Below, piece after piece: positions 33,028 to 44,377 of a stretch of 64,000 nucleotides of DNA; within the stretch, counting starts at the first letter, position 1, and every line of letters begins with the position of its first letter. A program made the position numbers and the translations under genes. The stretch comes from Syntrophotalea acetylenica (GTDB lineage: Bacteria; Desulfobacterota; Desulfuromonadia; Desulfuromonadales; Syntrophotaleaceae), in assembly GCF_001888165.1 (NCBI RefSeq), contig NZ_CP015455.1, positions 496,001-560,000 of the forward strand, read 5' to 3'. The notes beneath the pieces were generated by a model. It was not told where the DNA came from. It did no database searches and saw nothing but the letters and a program-made list of their open reading frames with translations.

Positions 33028-33172
33028 TTTCCTCCATTGCTTCGTTGCAGGGATGTGCGGCCCGAATACCTGGCGTTGATGGCTGCGCGGTCGTCAACGG
33101 CGTCGGCGCCGTTGGGAGGGTATCCGGATCTGGCGGGGCGGACGTTGTCCCGCCGCTTTGTTCTAGAGACTT

Positions 33173-33188
33173 AGCAAACCTTGAACCA
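33173..33188 (-). promoter_or_regulatory. candidate sigma54 promoter of amt
   Basis: On the minus strand TTGGTTCAAGGTTTGCT: GG and GC spaced by 10 bases. The -24 half deviates from TGGCAC, so it is weaker than the glt site. Confidence 0.45.
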
Positions 33189-33308
33189 ACTTTTAAATTA
33201 GCGTAAAAACAATGACTTGTATGTTTTCTGAAGAGGAAATGAAAGAGGGGATGCCTAAAAAACAGGCGTGCGTGCCGCATTAGCGGGCGATGGCAGGTGT
33301 CATGAAAA

Positions 33309-33332
33309 AAGCCCCCGTTGAAACGGGGGCTT
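33309..33332 (-). terminator. rho-independent terminator of ilvE
   Basis: An 11-bp stem (AAGCCCCCGTT and complement, two-base gap) followed on the minus strand by a run of six T. It lies 31 bases after the ilvE stop. Confidence 0.85.
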
Positions 33333-33362
33333 CGGCTTGCGTGTCTATGAAAAGGGTGCGAA

Positions 33363-34427
33363 TCAGAGCATTTCGATCCAGTTGTGAGTGTCGGGTTCGT
33401 GGCCGTATTGTATGCCGGTCAAAGCCTTGTAGAGCTTCATGGTCAAGGGCCCCATCTGGCCGTCGCCGATGGTTACGGTGCGGTCCCTGTATGTCAGTTG
33501 CCCGACGGGGCTGACCACCGCTGCGGTGCCGGTGCCGAAGGCTTCGGCGAGGCGTCCCGATTCGGCGCCGTCGAGCAGTTCGTCAACACTCATGGCCCGT
33601 TCTTCCACAGTGTAGCCCATTTCGGCGCCAAGCTGCAGGATGGAGCGGCGGGTGACGCCGTTGAGGATGGTGCCGTGCAGCGGCGACGTGACGATTTTTC
33701 CGTCGTACAGAAAGCAGATGTTCATGCTGCCGACTTCCTCGACATATCGGCGTTCCACGGCATCGAGCCACAATACCTGGTCAAAGCCCTTGGTGGCAGC
33801 CTCTTTGGCGGCGAGCAGGCTGGCTGCGTAGTTGCCACCGCATTTTACTTCGCCGGTACCGCCCGGGGCGCTGCGGACGAACTGGTCGGAAATCCAGATC
33901 CTGACCGGTTTGAATCCGCCTTTGTAGTAGGCACCCACCGGGCAGAGGATGATGTAGCAGAGGTATTTTTCCGATGGCTTGACACCCAGGACCGCTTCCG
34001 TGGCGATCATGGTGGGGCGGATATACAGGCTGGTGCCCTCGCTGTGGGGAACCCAGTCGGCTTCCAGTCGGATCAGCTTCCTGATGGCTTCAAAAAAGAA
34101 CTCTTCGTCGACGGGAGGCATGCAGAGGCGGCTGGCACTCTGATTGAAACGCCGGATGTTGTCTTTCGGGCGGAACAGGGCGATACTGCCGTCCTGCCGT
34201 CGAAAGGCCTTGAGCCCTTCGAAGATTTCCTGGGCGTAATGAAATACCAGTGCAGCCGGATCGAGCGTAAACGGCGCATAGGGCTGGATACGGGCCGAGT
34301 GCCAGCCGCGTCCGGCATCGTATTCCATGACGAACATACGATCGGTGAATTGGCGGCCGAACACCAGCTTGGATTCGTCTTCGATGCGGGGTTTCGGCTG
34401 AGTGACAGGCTGAATTTCGATATCCAT
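33363..34427 (-). CDS. ilvE: branched-chain amino acid aminotransferase
   Basis: 354 residues, the longer BCAT form (ilvE_II type). PLP fold type IV: FHYAQEIFEGLKAFRRQDGS near residue 65-85, the PLP Lys in GEVKCGGNYAASL (about 200), SMNICFLYDGKIVTSPLHGT, and the C-terminal AFGTGTAAVVSPVG. It interconverts Leu, Ile and Val with their 2-oxo acids using glutamate/2-oxoglutarate. It is monocistronic with its own terminator and lies near glutamate synthase, which makes its amino donor. Confidence 0.92.
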   Translation of the reverse strand: MDIEIQPVTQPKPRIEDESKLVFGRQFTDRMFVMEYDAGRGWHSARIQPYAPFTLDPAALVFHYAQEIFEGLKAFRRQDGSIALFRPKDNIRRFNQSASRLCMPPVDEEFFFEAIRKLIRLEADWVPHSEGTSLYIRPTMIATEAVLGVKPSEKYLCYIILCPVGAYYKGGFKPVRIWISDQFVRSAPGGTGEVKCGGNYAASLLAAKEAATKGFDQVLWLDAVERRYVEEVGSMNICFLYDGKIVTSPLHGTILNGVTRRSILQLGAEMGYTVEERAMSVDELLDGAESGRLAEAFGTGTAAVVSPVGQLTYRDRTVTIGDGQMGPLTMKLYKALTGIQYGHEPDTHNWIEML

Positions 34428-34551
34428 GATGCGCGTCTCCGATCCGGTGGAAAATCTTATGCCAAAGCACCTCGTTGCTTTAGCATATTTAAACTGTTGC
34501 TGGCAAGGAGTTTCGTGGCGTCAAAATGGTGTTGGGCCGGATCGGCGGGGG

Positions 34552-35274
34552 TCAGTTTTTCAGCCCGAGAAAAGCGAGGGTTGATTCCAGTGTCCGGTTG
34601 ACGATCTGCTCGCTGTCCACGCCTGCTTCGGCGAGGATCGCAATGGCCTGCGTAAAATTCCCGACGTTCTGGGCAACATGTGAATCACTGCCGATGGCCA
34701 CGGGGCAACCGAAGCGGGCGCACAGGCGCGCGATCAGTCGGCAGTTGTCGGCACTGCCAAGGCGGCTGGTGATGAATGACGAGTTGTTGATTTCCAGAGC
34801 CGTGCCGGTAGCCGCGGCCTGACGCGCCACGGTTTCGTAATCGAGTGGAAAACCCGGATTGCCCGGGTGGCAGATGATGTGGATGCGAGGGTTTTCCATC
34901 AGGGCCAGAACTGCCCGCGTGTTGGCTTTGCAATCGCTGGGTCCGAAACCGCAGTCGTGGTGGAACCCGGCCAGCACCACATCCATTTTGTCCAGCAGGC
35001 GGTCGCAGAGATCCACCCGGTCGGGGCCGACGATGTTGGCTTCCACGCCTTTGATGATGCGTACCCCTGACAGATAGTCGGGAATCATGTACAGGCATTC
35101 GAAATGATAAGGATGGGGGGCTGCCGGCATGGCCGGTCCGTGATCGGTCATGGCGACGCCGCGCAGGCCGCGTGCCGCGGCTGCGGTGGCGATTTCGCCG
35201 ATGGTGCTGTAGGCGTGTCCGGAAGCCAGGCTGTGAACGTGGAGATCGACTTCGGCGTTTATCGTTGCCGTCAT
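34552..35274 (-). CDS. PHP-domain phosphatase (YcdX-like)
   Basis: 240 residues. PHP motifs are in order: DLHVHSLASGHAYSTIGE (HxH), TDHGPAMP, GVEANI (Glu), AGFHHDCGFG, HIICHPGNPG and AIGSDSHVAQNVGNF (DxH), which build the trinuclear metal site. Close to E. coli YcdX-type phosphatases. The true substrate is not known. It is divergent from the radical SAM gene. Confidence 0.85.
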   Translation of the reverse strand: MTATINAEVDLHVHSLASGHAYSTIGEIATAAAARGLRGVAMTDHGPAMPAAPHPYHFECLYMIPDYLSGVRIIKGVEANIVGPDRVDLCDRLLDKMDVVLAGFHHDCGFGPSDCKANTRAVLALMENPRIHIICHPGNPGFPLDYETVARQAAATGTALEINNSSFITSRLGSADNCRLIARLCARFGCPVAIGSDSHVAQNVGNFTQAIAILAEAGVDSEQIVNRTLESTLAFLGLKN

Positions 35275-35477
35275 GGGAATCCTTTGGCTGTTGCAAGCTG
35301 TTTTTGGGACGGGATGCGAAGCGACATGTTAGCATTTCGCCTTTGTGGGCACAATTACCCTGCTCCGATCGCGGGTGCCTCCCCCTTTTGTTGTTTCCCG
35401 GCGCAGGTTCGTGTTATAACAACCCTTCTTTTGGCCTTTCAAGAAAAAACATTCATCCCGAACGGGGTTATTTGCAT

Positions 35478-38009
35478 ATGAGTCTGGAAGATTTACTGCA
35501 CGAGGTGAGCCGCCCCGCCCGCTATCTGGGCGATGAACTCGGCAGCGTGCGCAAGGACTGGCAGAAGGTCGACGTCAGCGTCGCCCTTGCTTTTCCCGAT
35601 GTTTACGAAGTCGGGATGAGTCACATAGGCCTGCCTCTTCTCTATCGGGTGGTCAATGATCTCGACTGGGTTCTGGCCGAGCGGGTGTATGCCCCCTGGC
35701 CCGATCTCGAAGCGCTGATGCGCTCCGCCGGTAGGCCGTTGGCTTCCCTGGAGTCACAGCGCGGGCTGGCGGATTTTCATATCATCGGTTTTACCCTGCA
35801 GTATGAATTGTCGTACAGCAATGTTCTGAACATGCTTGACCTGGCCGGAATTCCGTTGCGGCGGGAGCAGCGGGATGCCTCTTTCCCGCTGGTGGTGGTC
35901 GGCGGGCCGGGGGCGTTCAATTGCGAGCCTCTGGCGGATTTTGTCGACTGTGCGGTGATCGGCGACGGCGAAGAAGCCATTGTGGAGCTGTGTGAAGCGG
36001 TGCGGGCTTCGCGCCGGGCAGGTGAGGACCGGACGGCTTTGCTGTTGCGGCTTGCCGCCATTGAAGGCGTTTATGTCCCTTCTCTGTATGATGTCCAGTA
36101 TGACGATGTCGGGCGCGTGGCCTCTGTCCGTTCCCTCGGGGGCGCTCCCGCCCGGGTGCGGCGCAGGATCCTGCCTGATCTCAACGTCGACGGTGTGCAA
36201 GCGCGACCGCTGGTTCCGTTCATGAATGCCGTGCACGATCGGGTTACAGTTGAGATTGCGCGAGGTTGCACCCGCGGCTGCCGCTTCTGCCAGGCCGGCT
36301 TCATCACCCGGCCGGTGCGCGAGCGCGATCCCCGGCGGATTGTCGATCATGTTGCCGACGCTCTGGCCTGCTCCGGGTATGAGGAGGTTTCCCTGTTGTC
36401 GCTGTCGGCGGGGGATTACAGTCAGATCGGCCCCCTGCTCAAGGGGCTGATGGATCGCTATCACCAGCAGCGGGTGGCCATGTCGCTGCCGAGCCTGCGC
36501 GTCGGTTCGCTCACCGGCGAGTTGATGGAAGAAATCCGCAAGGTGCGCAAGACCGGTTTTACCCTGGCTCCGGAGGCCGGCAGCGAACGTCTGCGCCAGG
36601 TGATCAACAAGGGGATCACCGAAGAGGACCTGCTGCAGACGGCGCAGCAGGCTTTCGGTCTCGGCTGGCGAATCATCAAGCTTTATTTCATGATGGGGCT
36701 GCCGACGGAAACGGAAGAAGATCTTGCCGCCATGGTCACTCTTGCGGCGCGGGTCAAGCGCGCCGGCAAGGGGACCCAGGGTGGTGCGGATGTCAATGTA
36801 TCGGTTTCGACCTTCGTGCCCAAGCCGCACACGCCTTTTCAGTGGGAAGCGCAATTGGGGTTGCAGGAAACGCTCGACAAACAGGCCTGGCTGCGCGATG
36901 CGCTGCGCAGCAAAAAACTGCGGCTCAAGTGGCACGAAGCGCAGATGTCCTTCATGGAGGGGGTGTTTGCCCGCGGCGACCGGCGCCTTGGCCGGGTTCT
37001 GGAGCGGGCGGTGGCGCTGGGCTGCCGGTTTGACGGCTGGCGGGAGCATTTTCGTTTTGACCTCTGGCGGCAGGCTTTTGACGATTGCGGGATCGATCCG
37101 CAATGGTATCTGCGCGCACGCGATGAGGACGAGATTCTGCCCTGGTCGCATATCGACTGCGGGTTTTCCGAAGGTTTTCTGCTGGCGGAAAGGCATCGGG
37201 CATTGCGCCTGGGCTACACGCCCGATTGCCGTTCGGGACAGTGTTCCGGTTGCGGTGTCTGCGATTTTGCCAGCATCAGGCCGCGGGTTGCCGCAGCCGA
37301 CCTGGTGCCGGAGCCTGTCGAGCGAGGCGTGCCGGAGAACTCCGCACCGGACAGTCCGGAAGAACTCTGCAGGGTCCGGTTGCGGGTGCGGAAGCAGGGG
37401 CGGGTGCGGTTTGTCGGGCATCTCGATTTCATGTCCCTGATTCACCGCGCGGTGCGGCGCGCCGGTTTGCCAGTGCGTTTTTCCGGGGGGTTCCATCCCT
37501 CCCCGCAGATTTCTTTTCCCGATGCGCTGCCTACCGGAGTGGAAAGCGATGCGGAGATTGTCGATTTGAAACTCTGCCGGCACCGGGAACCCGAAGAGGT
37601 TCTTGCGGCCATCAATGCGCAACTCCCTCGCGGGGTGGAGGTGCTGGCCGCACAGACCGTTGCCTGGAAAGCCGCAGCTCCCGCCGTTGCCATTCGCAGT
37701 TCCGTTTATCGGGTGCTTTTGCCGGCGGGCGCGTCTGATGCTCTGCCGGAGCGTGTCGCCGCTTTCCTGGAGCGGGAAGTGCTGGAGGTCGCGCGACTGA
37801 AAAAGGGGCGCGAGCAGATCCTCGATCTGCGGGCGGCTGTCGAAGATCTGCGCATCGAAGACGGCAGCTTGTGGTTGCGACTGACAAAAGGCAGTCCGAT
37901 GCCGCTGCTCGCCTGGCTTCTCGACATTCCGGCCGCGCAAGCGGCCCGCCTGCCGGTTCGCAAGGTGGCGGTGGTGCTGGACGGGGAAGCCGATTCCGGA
38001 TACATTTGA
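35478..38009 (+). CDS. TIGR03960-family radical SAM protein with C-terminal TIGR03936/DUF2344 domain
   Basis: 843 residues. The N-terminal 230 form a B12-binding-like Rossmann region (VALAFPDVYEVGMSHIG, VVVGGPGAFNCEPLADF). The radical SAM domain has the cluster motif EIARGCTRGCRFCQAG (Cys x3). A Cys-rich GQCSGCGVC segment (about 588-596) follows, and the last 220 residues are DUF2344 (KQGRVRFVGHLDFMSLIHRA). In many bacteria these two parts are separate genes. The function is not established; the constant neighbour RNase G suggests RNA modification. The ribosome site before ATG 35478 is poor, and the long frame extends upstream. Confidence 0.85.
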   Translation: MSLEDLLHEVSRPARYLGDELGSVRKDWQKVDVSVALAFPDVYEVGMSHIGLPLLYRVVNDLDWVLAERVYAPWPDLEALMRSAGRPLASLESQRGLADFHIIGFTLQYELSYSNVLNMLDLAGIPLRREQRDASFPLVVVGGPGAFNCEPLADFVDCAVIGDGEEAIVELCEAVRASRRAGEDRTALLLRLAAIEGVYVPSLYDVQYDDVGRVASVRSLGGAPARVRRRILPDLNVDGVQARPLVPFMNAVHDRVTVEIARGCTRGCRFCQAGFITRPVRERDPRRIVDHVADALACSGYEEVSLLSLSAGDYSQIGPLLKGLMDRYHQQRVAMSLPSLRVGSLTGELMEEIRKVRKTGFTLAPEAGSERLRQVINKGITEEDLLQTAQQAFGLGWRIIKLYFMMGLPTETEEDLAAMVTLAARVKRAGKGTQGGADVNVSVSTFVPKPHTPFQWEAQLGLQETLDKQAWLRDALRSKKLRLKWHEAQMSFMEGVFARGDRRLGRVLERAVALGCRFDGWREHFRFDLWRQAFDDCGIDPQWYLRARDEDEILPWSHIDCGFSEGFLLAERHRALRLGYTPDCRSGQCSGCGVCDFASIRPRVAAADLVPEPVERGVPENSAPDSPEELCRVRLRVRKQGRVRFVGHLDFMSLIHRAVRRAGLPVRFSGGFHPSPQISFPDALPTGVESDAEIVDLKLCRHREPEEVLAAINAQLPRGVEVLAAQTVAWKAAAPAVAIRSSVYRVLLPAGASDALPERVAAFLEREVLEVARLKKGREQILDLRAAVEDLRIEDGSLWLRLTKGSPMPLLAWLLDIPAAQAARLPVRKVAVVLDGEADSGYI

Positions 38010-38192
38010 ACGGTTTTCGCGGAAAGCAAACAGATTCCGTCGCAACCGTGATTGTTGGCGCCAGCGGCCGTTGCCGTGTCCTTCGATCCTGACAGCTGCC
38101 AGGCCCGTGGAATGAATGCGTTCAAGCAACGCCGGACTGCCGCTGTTGGTCCCGGGCCGGCCCAACAGAGAGAACTCGTGCCAGGAGGAGCC

Positions 38193-39704
38193 ATGACCAA
38201 AGACCTGGTCATTAATACTACATCCCATGAAACCCGCGTCGCTCTGCTTGAAAACGGGCACATCGCCGAATTGTATATCGAGAGAACCCGTGAGCGGGGT
38301 ATCGTCGGCAATATTTACAAAGGCAAGGTGCTGCGGGTGCTGCCGGGCATGCAGGCCGCTTTTGTCGATATCGGCCTGGAAAAAGCGGCATTTCTTTACG
38401 TGGCCGACGTTCTGGGGCAGATGCAGGCCCTGGAGCGCTATATTGACGAGGGGGAAAACGAGGCCGGTCTGCCCGAGGAGGATGGGCGGGAGACGACCGC
38501 TCTGCCGCCGATCGAGGAGCTTCTCAAAGAGGGGCAGGAGGTGCTGGTGCAGGTTTCCAAGGAGCCAATCGGCACCAAGGGGGCCCGCATTACCGCCCAT
38601 ATCTCTCTGCCCGGCAGGCATTTGGTCTACATGCCTACCGTCGACCATGTCGGCATTTCCCGCCGCATTGAAAACGAGGAAGAAAAAGAACGCCTGCGCA
38701 GCCTGATTGAAGAGATTCGATCGCCAGGGTCCGGCTTTATCGTGCGCACCGCCGCGGAGGGCAAGAACGCCGAGGATCTGAGCGCCGACATGGAGTTTCT
38801 TGCAGGATTGTGGAATGGTATCTGTGCGCTGAGGGAACGCAAGGGAGCGCCGTGCCTGATTTATTCCGATCTCGATGTGACCAGCAAGGTCCTGCGGGAT
38901 ATTCTGACCGAGGATGTGCGGCGCATCGTTGTCGACTCGCCGCGGGAATACGAAAAAATCGTCCGTTTTATTGAAACCTTCATGCCGAAGCTCACTTATG
39001 TCATCGAGTTGTATGAAGGCGAGGAGCCGGTGTTTGACGCTTTTGGCCTGGAAGTAGAAATCGACCGGGCTCTGGGGCGCAAGGTCTGGCTCAAGAGCGG
39101 CGGCTATATCATTATCGAGCAGACCGAGGCCCTGACCGCCATTGACGTCAATACCGGTCGCTTTGTCGGCAAGCACAATCTGGAGGACACCATCCTCAAG
39201 ACCAACCTCGAGGCGGTCCGGGAGGTTGCCTATCAGTTGCGGCTGCGTAATATCGGCGGGCTTATCATTATCGATTTTATCGACATGGAAAAAGAGGCCC
39301 ATCGGGAGAAGGTTTTCGTTGCCCTTGAGGAAGCCCTGAAAGGGGACCGCGCCAAAACCAATATTCTCAAGATCTCGGAACTGGGGCTGGTGGAGATGAC
39401 CCGCAAGCGGGTGCGCGAGAACCTGACCCGCACTCTGTGCGTACCCTGCCCGTATTGTGAGGGCAAAGGCTATGTCAAAAGCCGGACGACCATGGTTTAC
39501 GAGATTTTCCGGGAATTGCGCCGCGAGATCCGCAATCTGTCCGGATCCCAGGTTACCCTGCTGGTGCACCCAAGCATAGCTTCGCTGATCTGTGACGAGG
39601 AGCGCTGGGAAATCGATGATCTGGAGCAGGCTTACGGCAAGCAGATTGCCATTACCGCCCGCTTCGATTTTCATCAGGAGCAGTTCGAGATTCTCTGCAA
39701 CTGA
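38193..39704 (+). CDS. rng: ribonuclease G
   Basis: 503 residues, the RNase G length, without the RNase E scaffold. S1 domain near residues 37-130 (GIVGNIYKGKVLRVLPGMQAAF split by an acidic insert at 85-105), the DNase I-like catalytic core with Asp in ALTAIDVNTGRFVG and IIIDFIDMEKE, and the zinc-link CVPCPYCEGKGYV. It matures 16S rRNA 5' ends and turns over mRNA. An AGGAGG site supports ATG 38193. It follows the radical SAM gene by 183 bases. Confidence 0.92.
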   Translation: MTKDLVINTTSHETRVALLENGHIAELYIERTRERGIVGNIYKGKVLRVLPGMQAAFVDIGLEKAAFLYVADVLGQMQALERYIDEGENEAGLPEEDGRETTALPPIEELLKEGQEVLVQVSKEPIGTKGARITAHISLPGRHLVYMPTVDHVGISRRIENEEEKERLRSLIEEIRSPGSGFIVRTAAEGKNAEDLSADMEFLAGLWNGICALRERKGAPCLIYSDLDVTSKVLRDILTEDVRRIVVDSPREYEKIVRFIETFMPKLTYVIELYEGEEPVFDAFGLEVEIDRALGRKVWLKSGGYIIIEQTEALTAIDVNTGRFVGKHNLEDTILKTNLEAVREVAYQLRLRNIGGLIIIDFIDMEKEAHREKVFVALEEALKGDRAKTNILKISELGLVEMTRKRVRENLTRTLCVPCPYCEGKGYVKSRTTMVYEIFRELRREIRNLSGSQVTLLVHPSIASLICDEERWEIDDLEQAYGKQIAITARFDFHQEQFEILCN

Positions 39705-39724
39705 ACCGGCATCGAGGTTTTTCC

Positions 39725-39754
39725 TTGACAGTCCGGAAATGTCAGGGCTATATT
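39725..39754 (+). promoter_or_regulatory. sigma70-like promoter of rplU-rpmA
   Basis: TTGACA (39725-39730), 18-bp spacer, TATATT (39749-39754), 48 bp before the rplU start. Confidence 0.6.
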
Positions 39755-39802
39755 GCGCTTTCGGTTTATACCGAAATACCCAAAAAAGCGAGGTGAAACG
39801 GG

Positions 39803-40111
39803 ATGTATGCGGTGATCAAGACCGGGGGAAAACAGTATAAAGTTTCCGAAGGCGACCTGCTGAAGGTCGAAAAAATCGAAGGCGTGGTGGGTGACACCAT
39901 CGAGCTGAACGAGGTCCTCATGGTCGGCGGAGAAGAGGTAAAGATCGGAACACCTCTATTGCCTGGAGCGAAAGTCACAGCCCGCATTGTACAGCAGGGC
40001 AAAGACAAGAAGGTGCTGGTATTTCACAGCAAGCGGCGCAAAGGCTATCGCAAGACCTACGGACACCGTCAGCCCATTACCCGCCTGCAGATTACAGGTA
40101 TCGAGGCTTAA
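39803..40111 (+). CDS. rplU: 50S ribosomal protein L21
   Basis: 102 residues; MYAVIKTGGKQYKVSEGD start and KKVLVFHSKRRKGYRKTYGH are diagnostic of L21, which binds 23S rRNA domain VI and assembles with L20. It is followed after 15 bases by rpmA, the normal pair. The leader to the promoter is short. Confidence 0.97.
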   Translation: MYAVIKTGGKQYKVSEGDLLKVEKIEGVVGDTIELNEVLMVGGEEVKIGTPLLPGAKVTARIVQQGKDKKVLVFHSKRRKGYRKTYGHRQPITRLQITGIEA

Positions 40112-40126
40112 GGAGGAGGTTTATCC

Positions 40127-40381
40127 ATGGCTCACAAGAAAGCCGGTGGTAGTTCAAAAAACGGTCGTGATAGTGCCGGTAAGCGCCTTGGAGTCAAGCG
40201 CTTCGGCGGTCAGCAGGTGACTGCGGGCTCGATTCTGGTACGGCAGCGCGGCACGACCATCCATCCTGGCGCCAATGTCGGTTGCGGCAAGGACTATACC
40301 CTGTTCGCCCTGATCGACGGCGTCGTGTCGTTCGAACGCAAAGGCAAGGACAAGAAAAAGGTCAGCGTCTACGCACAGTAA
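40127..40381 (+). CDS. rpmA: 50S ribosomal protein L27
   Basis: 84 residues beginning [20 protein letters not shown], whose N-terminal tail reaches the peptidyl-transferase centre. It is of the non-cleaved type because there is no extra pre-sequence before MAHKK. Strong AGGAGG site. Second gene of the rplU operon; a weak terminator-like hairpin follows before obgE. Confidence 0.97.
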   Translation: MAHKKAGGSSKNGRDSAGKRLGVKRFGGQQVTAGSILVRQRGTTIHPGANVGCGKDYTLFALIDGVVSFERKGKDKKKVSVYAQ

Positions 40382-40429
40382 CATGCGCGGACCGGCTGGT
40401 TGTTTCAAGCCGATGCGACAAAGCACAAG

Positions 40430-40466
40430 GCCCGGGTTCCCCTGCAGGAGAGCTTCGGGCTTTTGT
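40430..40466 (+). terminator. terminator-like hairpin after rpmA
   Basis: GCCCG (40430-40434) and CGGGC (40456-40460) followed by TTTTGTTTTT. The stem is short with an imperfect centre, so partial read-through into obgE is likely. Confidence 0.5.
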
Positions 40467-40560
40467 TTTTGCCGCTCGGCTTCGCCCCCTATGCTGGGCA
40501 TGGGCACGGTTGTGCGGTAAGCTTTTCACAAACGGCCAGCGGCGCTCCGCCGCGGCGTAA

Positions 40561-41670
<1,110 letters not shown>

Positions 41671-41815
41671 CAAGGGGCTTCAGGGATAGTTAGAATTCCA
41701 CTTTTTTGTGCCGTCATTTAATGTTGTTCCACGGACGTGATTCCGCGGCCGACAGATCCGGTTTCCGGCGGCATATCTTTCGGAGTGAAGGGCTTTTTCT
41801 GGAAAGTGGACAGCC

Positions 41816-42937
41816 ATGCGCAAGGATCTTCTGGCCCAGGTTAAAAGGATCGTTGTTAAAGTCGGCAGCGGCGTGATCTTCGGCCAGGACGGTCTCGATT
41901 ACGATGTGATCGGGGCTTTGTCCCAAGATATCTGCGGGTTGCTTTCCCGCGGCTACGAAGTTGTTCTGGTCTCGTCCGGGGCCGTCGCCACCGGCAAGGG
42001 AGAACTCGGTATTGTCGGGCGTCCGCAGACCATCCCCCTGAAACAGGCCGCCGCCGCCATAGGCCAGAGCCGCCTGATGCGGGCCTGGAAGGACGCCTTC
42101 CGGCCCTGCGGCCGCTGCGTGGCGCAGATTCTGCTTACCCGGGACGATCTTGCCAATCGGCGGCGATTTCTCAATGCCCGCAACACCTTGATGACGCTTC
42201 TCGAATACGGCGTGGTACCGATCATCAATGAAAATGATACGGTCGTTGTCGAGGAGATCCGTTTCGGTGATAACGACAACCTCTCCGCCCTGATCACCTC
42301 TCTGGCGGAGGCCGACCTGCTGGTGATCCTGTCGGATGTGGACGGTCTTTACGACAGCAATCCCAAAATCAACCCGGCCGCACGGCATTTTTCCGTGGTC
42401 GAGCGCATTACCGAAGAGATTGAAAATATGGCCGGCGGGGCCGGATCCGTGGTTGGTACCGGCGGTATGTCCACCAAAGTCGAAGCCGCCAAGCGTGCCA
42501 CCCTTTATGGCGTCGGCACCGTCATCGTTGACGGGCGGCGGCCCGGCGTGTTGCCCGGATTGATGGCCGGCGAGGAGCTGGGCACCTTTTTTCTGCCGGT
42601 ACGCCAGCACATGTCCGCCCGCAAGCACTGGATCTCTTTCAGCAAGGCCAGTCGCGGCAAGCTGCTGGTCGACGAGGGCGCGCGGCGGGCCCTCACCGAT
42701 AAAGGCAAGAGCCTTTTGCCTTCGGGAGTGTTCGCCATTGAAGGAACCTTCGAGCGCGGTGACGCGGTGCGCATCTGCGATGCCGAAGGCAAGGAGTTCG
42801 CCAAGGGAATCGCCAGCTACTCACGGCAGGAGCTTGAGCGCATCCTGGGGCATAATTCTTCGGAAATCGAAACAATTCTCGGCTACAAGTACGGTGACGA
42901 AGCGGTGCATCGCGACAACCTGGTGGTCAAGAAATGA
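41816..42937 (+). CDS. proB: glutamate 5-kinase
   Basis: 373 residues: amino-acid kinase domain ([52 protein letters not shown]) plus a C-terminal PUA domain ([18 protein letters not shown]-like segment, near residue 285 on). First step of proline synthesis, ATP-dependent phosphorylation of glutamate, normally proline-inhibited. It is followed by proA after 46 bases, the standard pair. Confidence 0.95.
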   Translation: MRKDLLAQVKRIVVKVGSGVIFGQDGLDYDVIGALSQDICGLLSRGYEVVLVSSGAVATGKGELGIVGRPQTIPLKQAAAAIGQSRLMRAWKDAFRPCGRCVAQILLTRDDLANRRRFLNARNTLMTLLEYGVVPIINENDTVVVEEIRFGDNDNLSALITSLAEADLLVILSDVDGLYDSNPKINPAARHFSVVERITEEIENMAGGAGSVVGTGGMSTKVEAAKRATLYGVGTVIVDGRRPGVLPGLMAGEELGTFFLPVRQHMSARKHWISFSKASRGKLLVDEGARRALTDKGKSLLPSGVFAIEGTFERGDAVRICDAEGKEFAKGIASYSRQELERILGHNSSEIETILGYKYGDEAVHRDNLVVKK

Positions 42938-42983
42938 TGTCCCGCCCATCGCGCCAGCCGCATGCCTTTTACAGGAGATACCG

Positions 42984-44240
42984 ATGACGCTACAGGATCA
43001 GATCCAACAACTGGCAAAAGACGCCCGGGACGCATCGCGGATCATGGCCCAGGTTCCGACCACGGTTAAAAATCATCTGTTGCAGCAGATGGCCGACGCC
43101 CTGGTGGCGTCCGGTGCCGCCTTGATCGAGGAAAATGCCAGGGATCTTGCCACCGGACGCGAGAAAGGCCTGTCCGAGGCCATGATCGATCGCTTGCGGC
43201 TGGACGAAGGACGCATTCGCGGCATGGCTGACGGTCTGCACGAAGTGGCCGAACTGCCCGATCCGGTCGGAGAGGTGACGGGCATGTGGCGGCGCCCCAA
43301 CGGTATCCAGGTCGGACGCATGCGCATCCCCCTCGGGGTCATCGGCATCATCTACGAATCACGCCCCAACGTAACTGCCGATGCCGCTGGTTTGTGCCTG
43401 AAAAGCGGCAACGCGGTGGTGTTGCGCGGAGGGTCAGAGGCGATTCACTCCAACCGGGCCATTGCCGCGATCCTCAAAAAGGAGCTCGCCGCCATGGGAC
43501 TGCCCGCCGGCGCATTGCAACTGGTCTCTACCACCGACCGCGCGGCGGTGACCGAACTGCTCAAGCAGGAACAGTTCATCGACCTGATCATACCCCGTGG
43601 CGGTGAAGGGTTGATCCGCTTTGTCAGTGAAAATTCCCGGATCCCGGTCATCAAACATTATAAAGGGGTCTGTCATACCTTCGTTGATGCCGATGCCGAT
43701 CTGGACATGGCGGAAAAAATCTGCATCAATGCCAAGGTGCAGCGACCCGGCGTATGCAACGCCATGGAAACCCTGCTCATTCACCGGGATTGTGCCGAAG
43801 CTTTCGTGCCGCGCATCGCCCGGGTTCTCGGTGCTCTGGGTGTCGAGCTGCGGGGCTGTGCCGAAACCTGCCGGCTGGCGCCCGCGGCAACCCCGGCGCA
43901 GGAGGAGGACTGGGGTGCGGAATATCTCGACCTGATTCTCGCGGTGCGGGTGGTCGACAGCCTGGATGCGGCCATTTCGCATATCCAGGAATACAGCTCC
44001 CTGCATACCGAGGTCATTGTTACTCGCGATTATCCGAATTCACAGCGCTTTTTGCGGGAAATCAATTCGAGCGTGGTGATGATCAATGCTTCATCGCGGT
44101 TTTCCGATGGCAACCAGTTCGGCCTTGGCGCCGAGATCGGGATTTCCACCACCAAGCTGCACTCCTTCGGACCGATGGGACTGGAAGATCTGACCACCCG
44201 GAAGTTTATCGTGTTCGGCGACGGGCAGGTCAGGGAGTAA
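42984..44240 (+). CDS. proA: gamma-glutamyl phosphate reductase
   Basis: 418 residues, aldehyde dehydrogenase fold. Motifs include [51 protein letters not shown], and the catalytic Cys region [20 protein letters not shown]-dependent second step of proline synthesis. ATG 42984 has an AGGAGA site. It ends 55 bases before a heptamer tandem repeat. Confidence 0.96.
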   Translation: MTLQDQIQQLAKDARDASRIMAQVPTTVKNHLLQQMADALVASGAALIEENARDLATGREKGLSEAMIDRLRLDEGRIRGMADGLHEVAELPDPVGEVTGMWRRPNGIQVGRMRIPLGVIGIIYESRPNVTADAAGLCLKSGNAVVLRGGSEAIHSNRAIAAILKKELAAMGLPAGALQLVSTTDRAAVTELLKQEQFIDLIIPRGGEGLIRFVSENSRIPVIKHYKGVCHTFVDADADLDMAEKICINAKVQRPGVCNAMETLLIHRDCAEAFVPRIARVLGALGVELRGCAETCRLAPAATPAQEEDWGAEYLDLILAVRVVDSLDAAISHIQEYSSLHTEVIVTRDYPNSQRFLREINSSVVMINASSRFSDGNQFGLGAEIGISTTKLHSFGPMGLEDLTTRKFIVFGDGQVRE

Positions 44241-44294
44241 CGCTGAGTACCCAGCGTCGAGTGCCGAGTCAAATCGAAAGCCTGTTACACTTTG

Positions 44295-44345
44295 CTCAGC
44301 ACTCAGCACTCAGCACTCAGCACTCAGCACTCAGCACTCAGCACT
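44295..44345 (+). repeat. heptanucleotide tandem repeat, 7.3 copies
   Basis: Unit CTCAGCA repeated head-to-tail without a mismatch over 51 bases, in the proA-nadD gap and ending 32 bases before the nadD start. Such short-unit arrays can change copy number by slippage. Confidence 0.9.
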
Positions 44346-44377
44346 GAAGCGAAGCGCAACGAAAGACGGACGAATCG

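Noticed and set aside
35754-39674. A 1306-codon open frame on the minus strand, opposite the radical SAM and RNase G genes
   Set aside because: The plus-strand genes have clear families and start signals. The antisense frame has none and crosses two genes; long antisense frames are common in GC-rich DNA with this codon bias.
44295-44345. Heptamer array as CRISPR
   Set aside because: Units of 7 bp with no spacers are a microsatellite.
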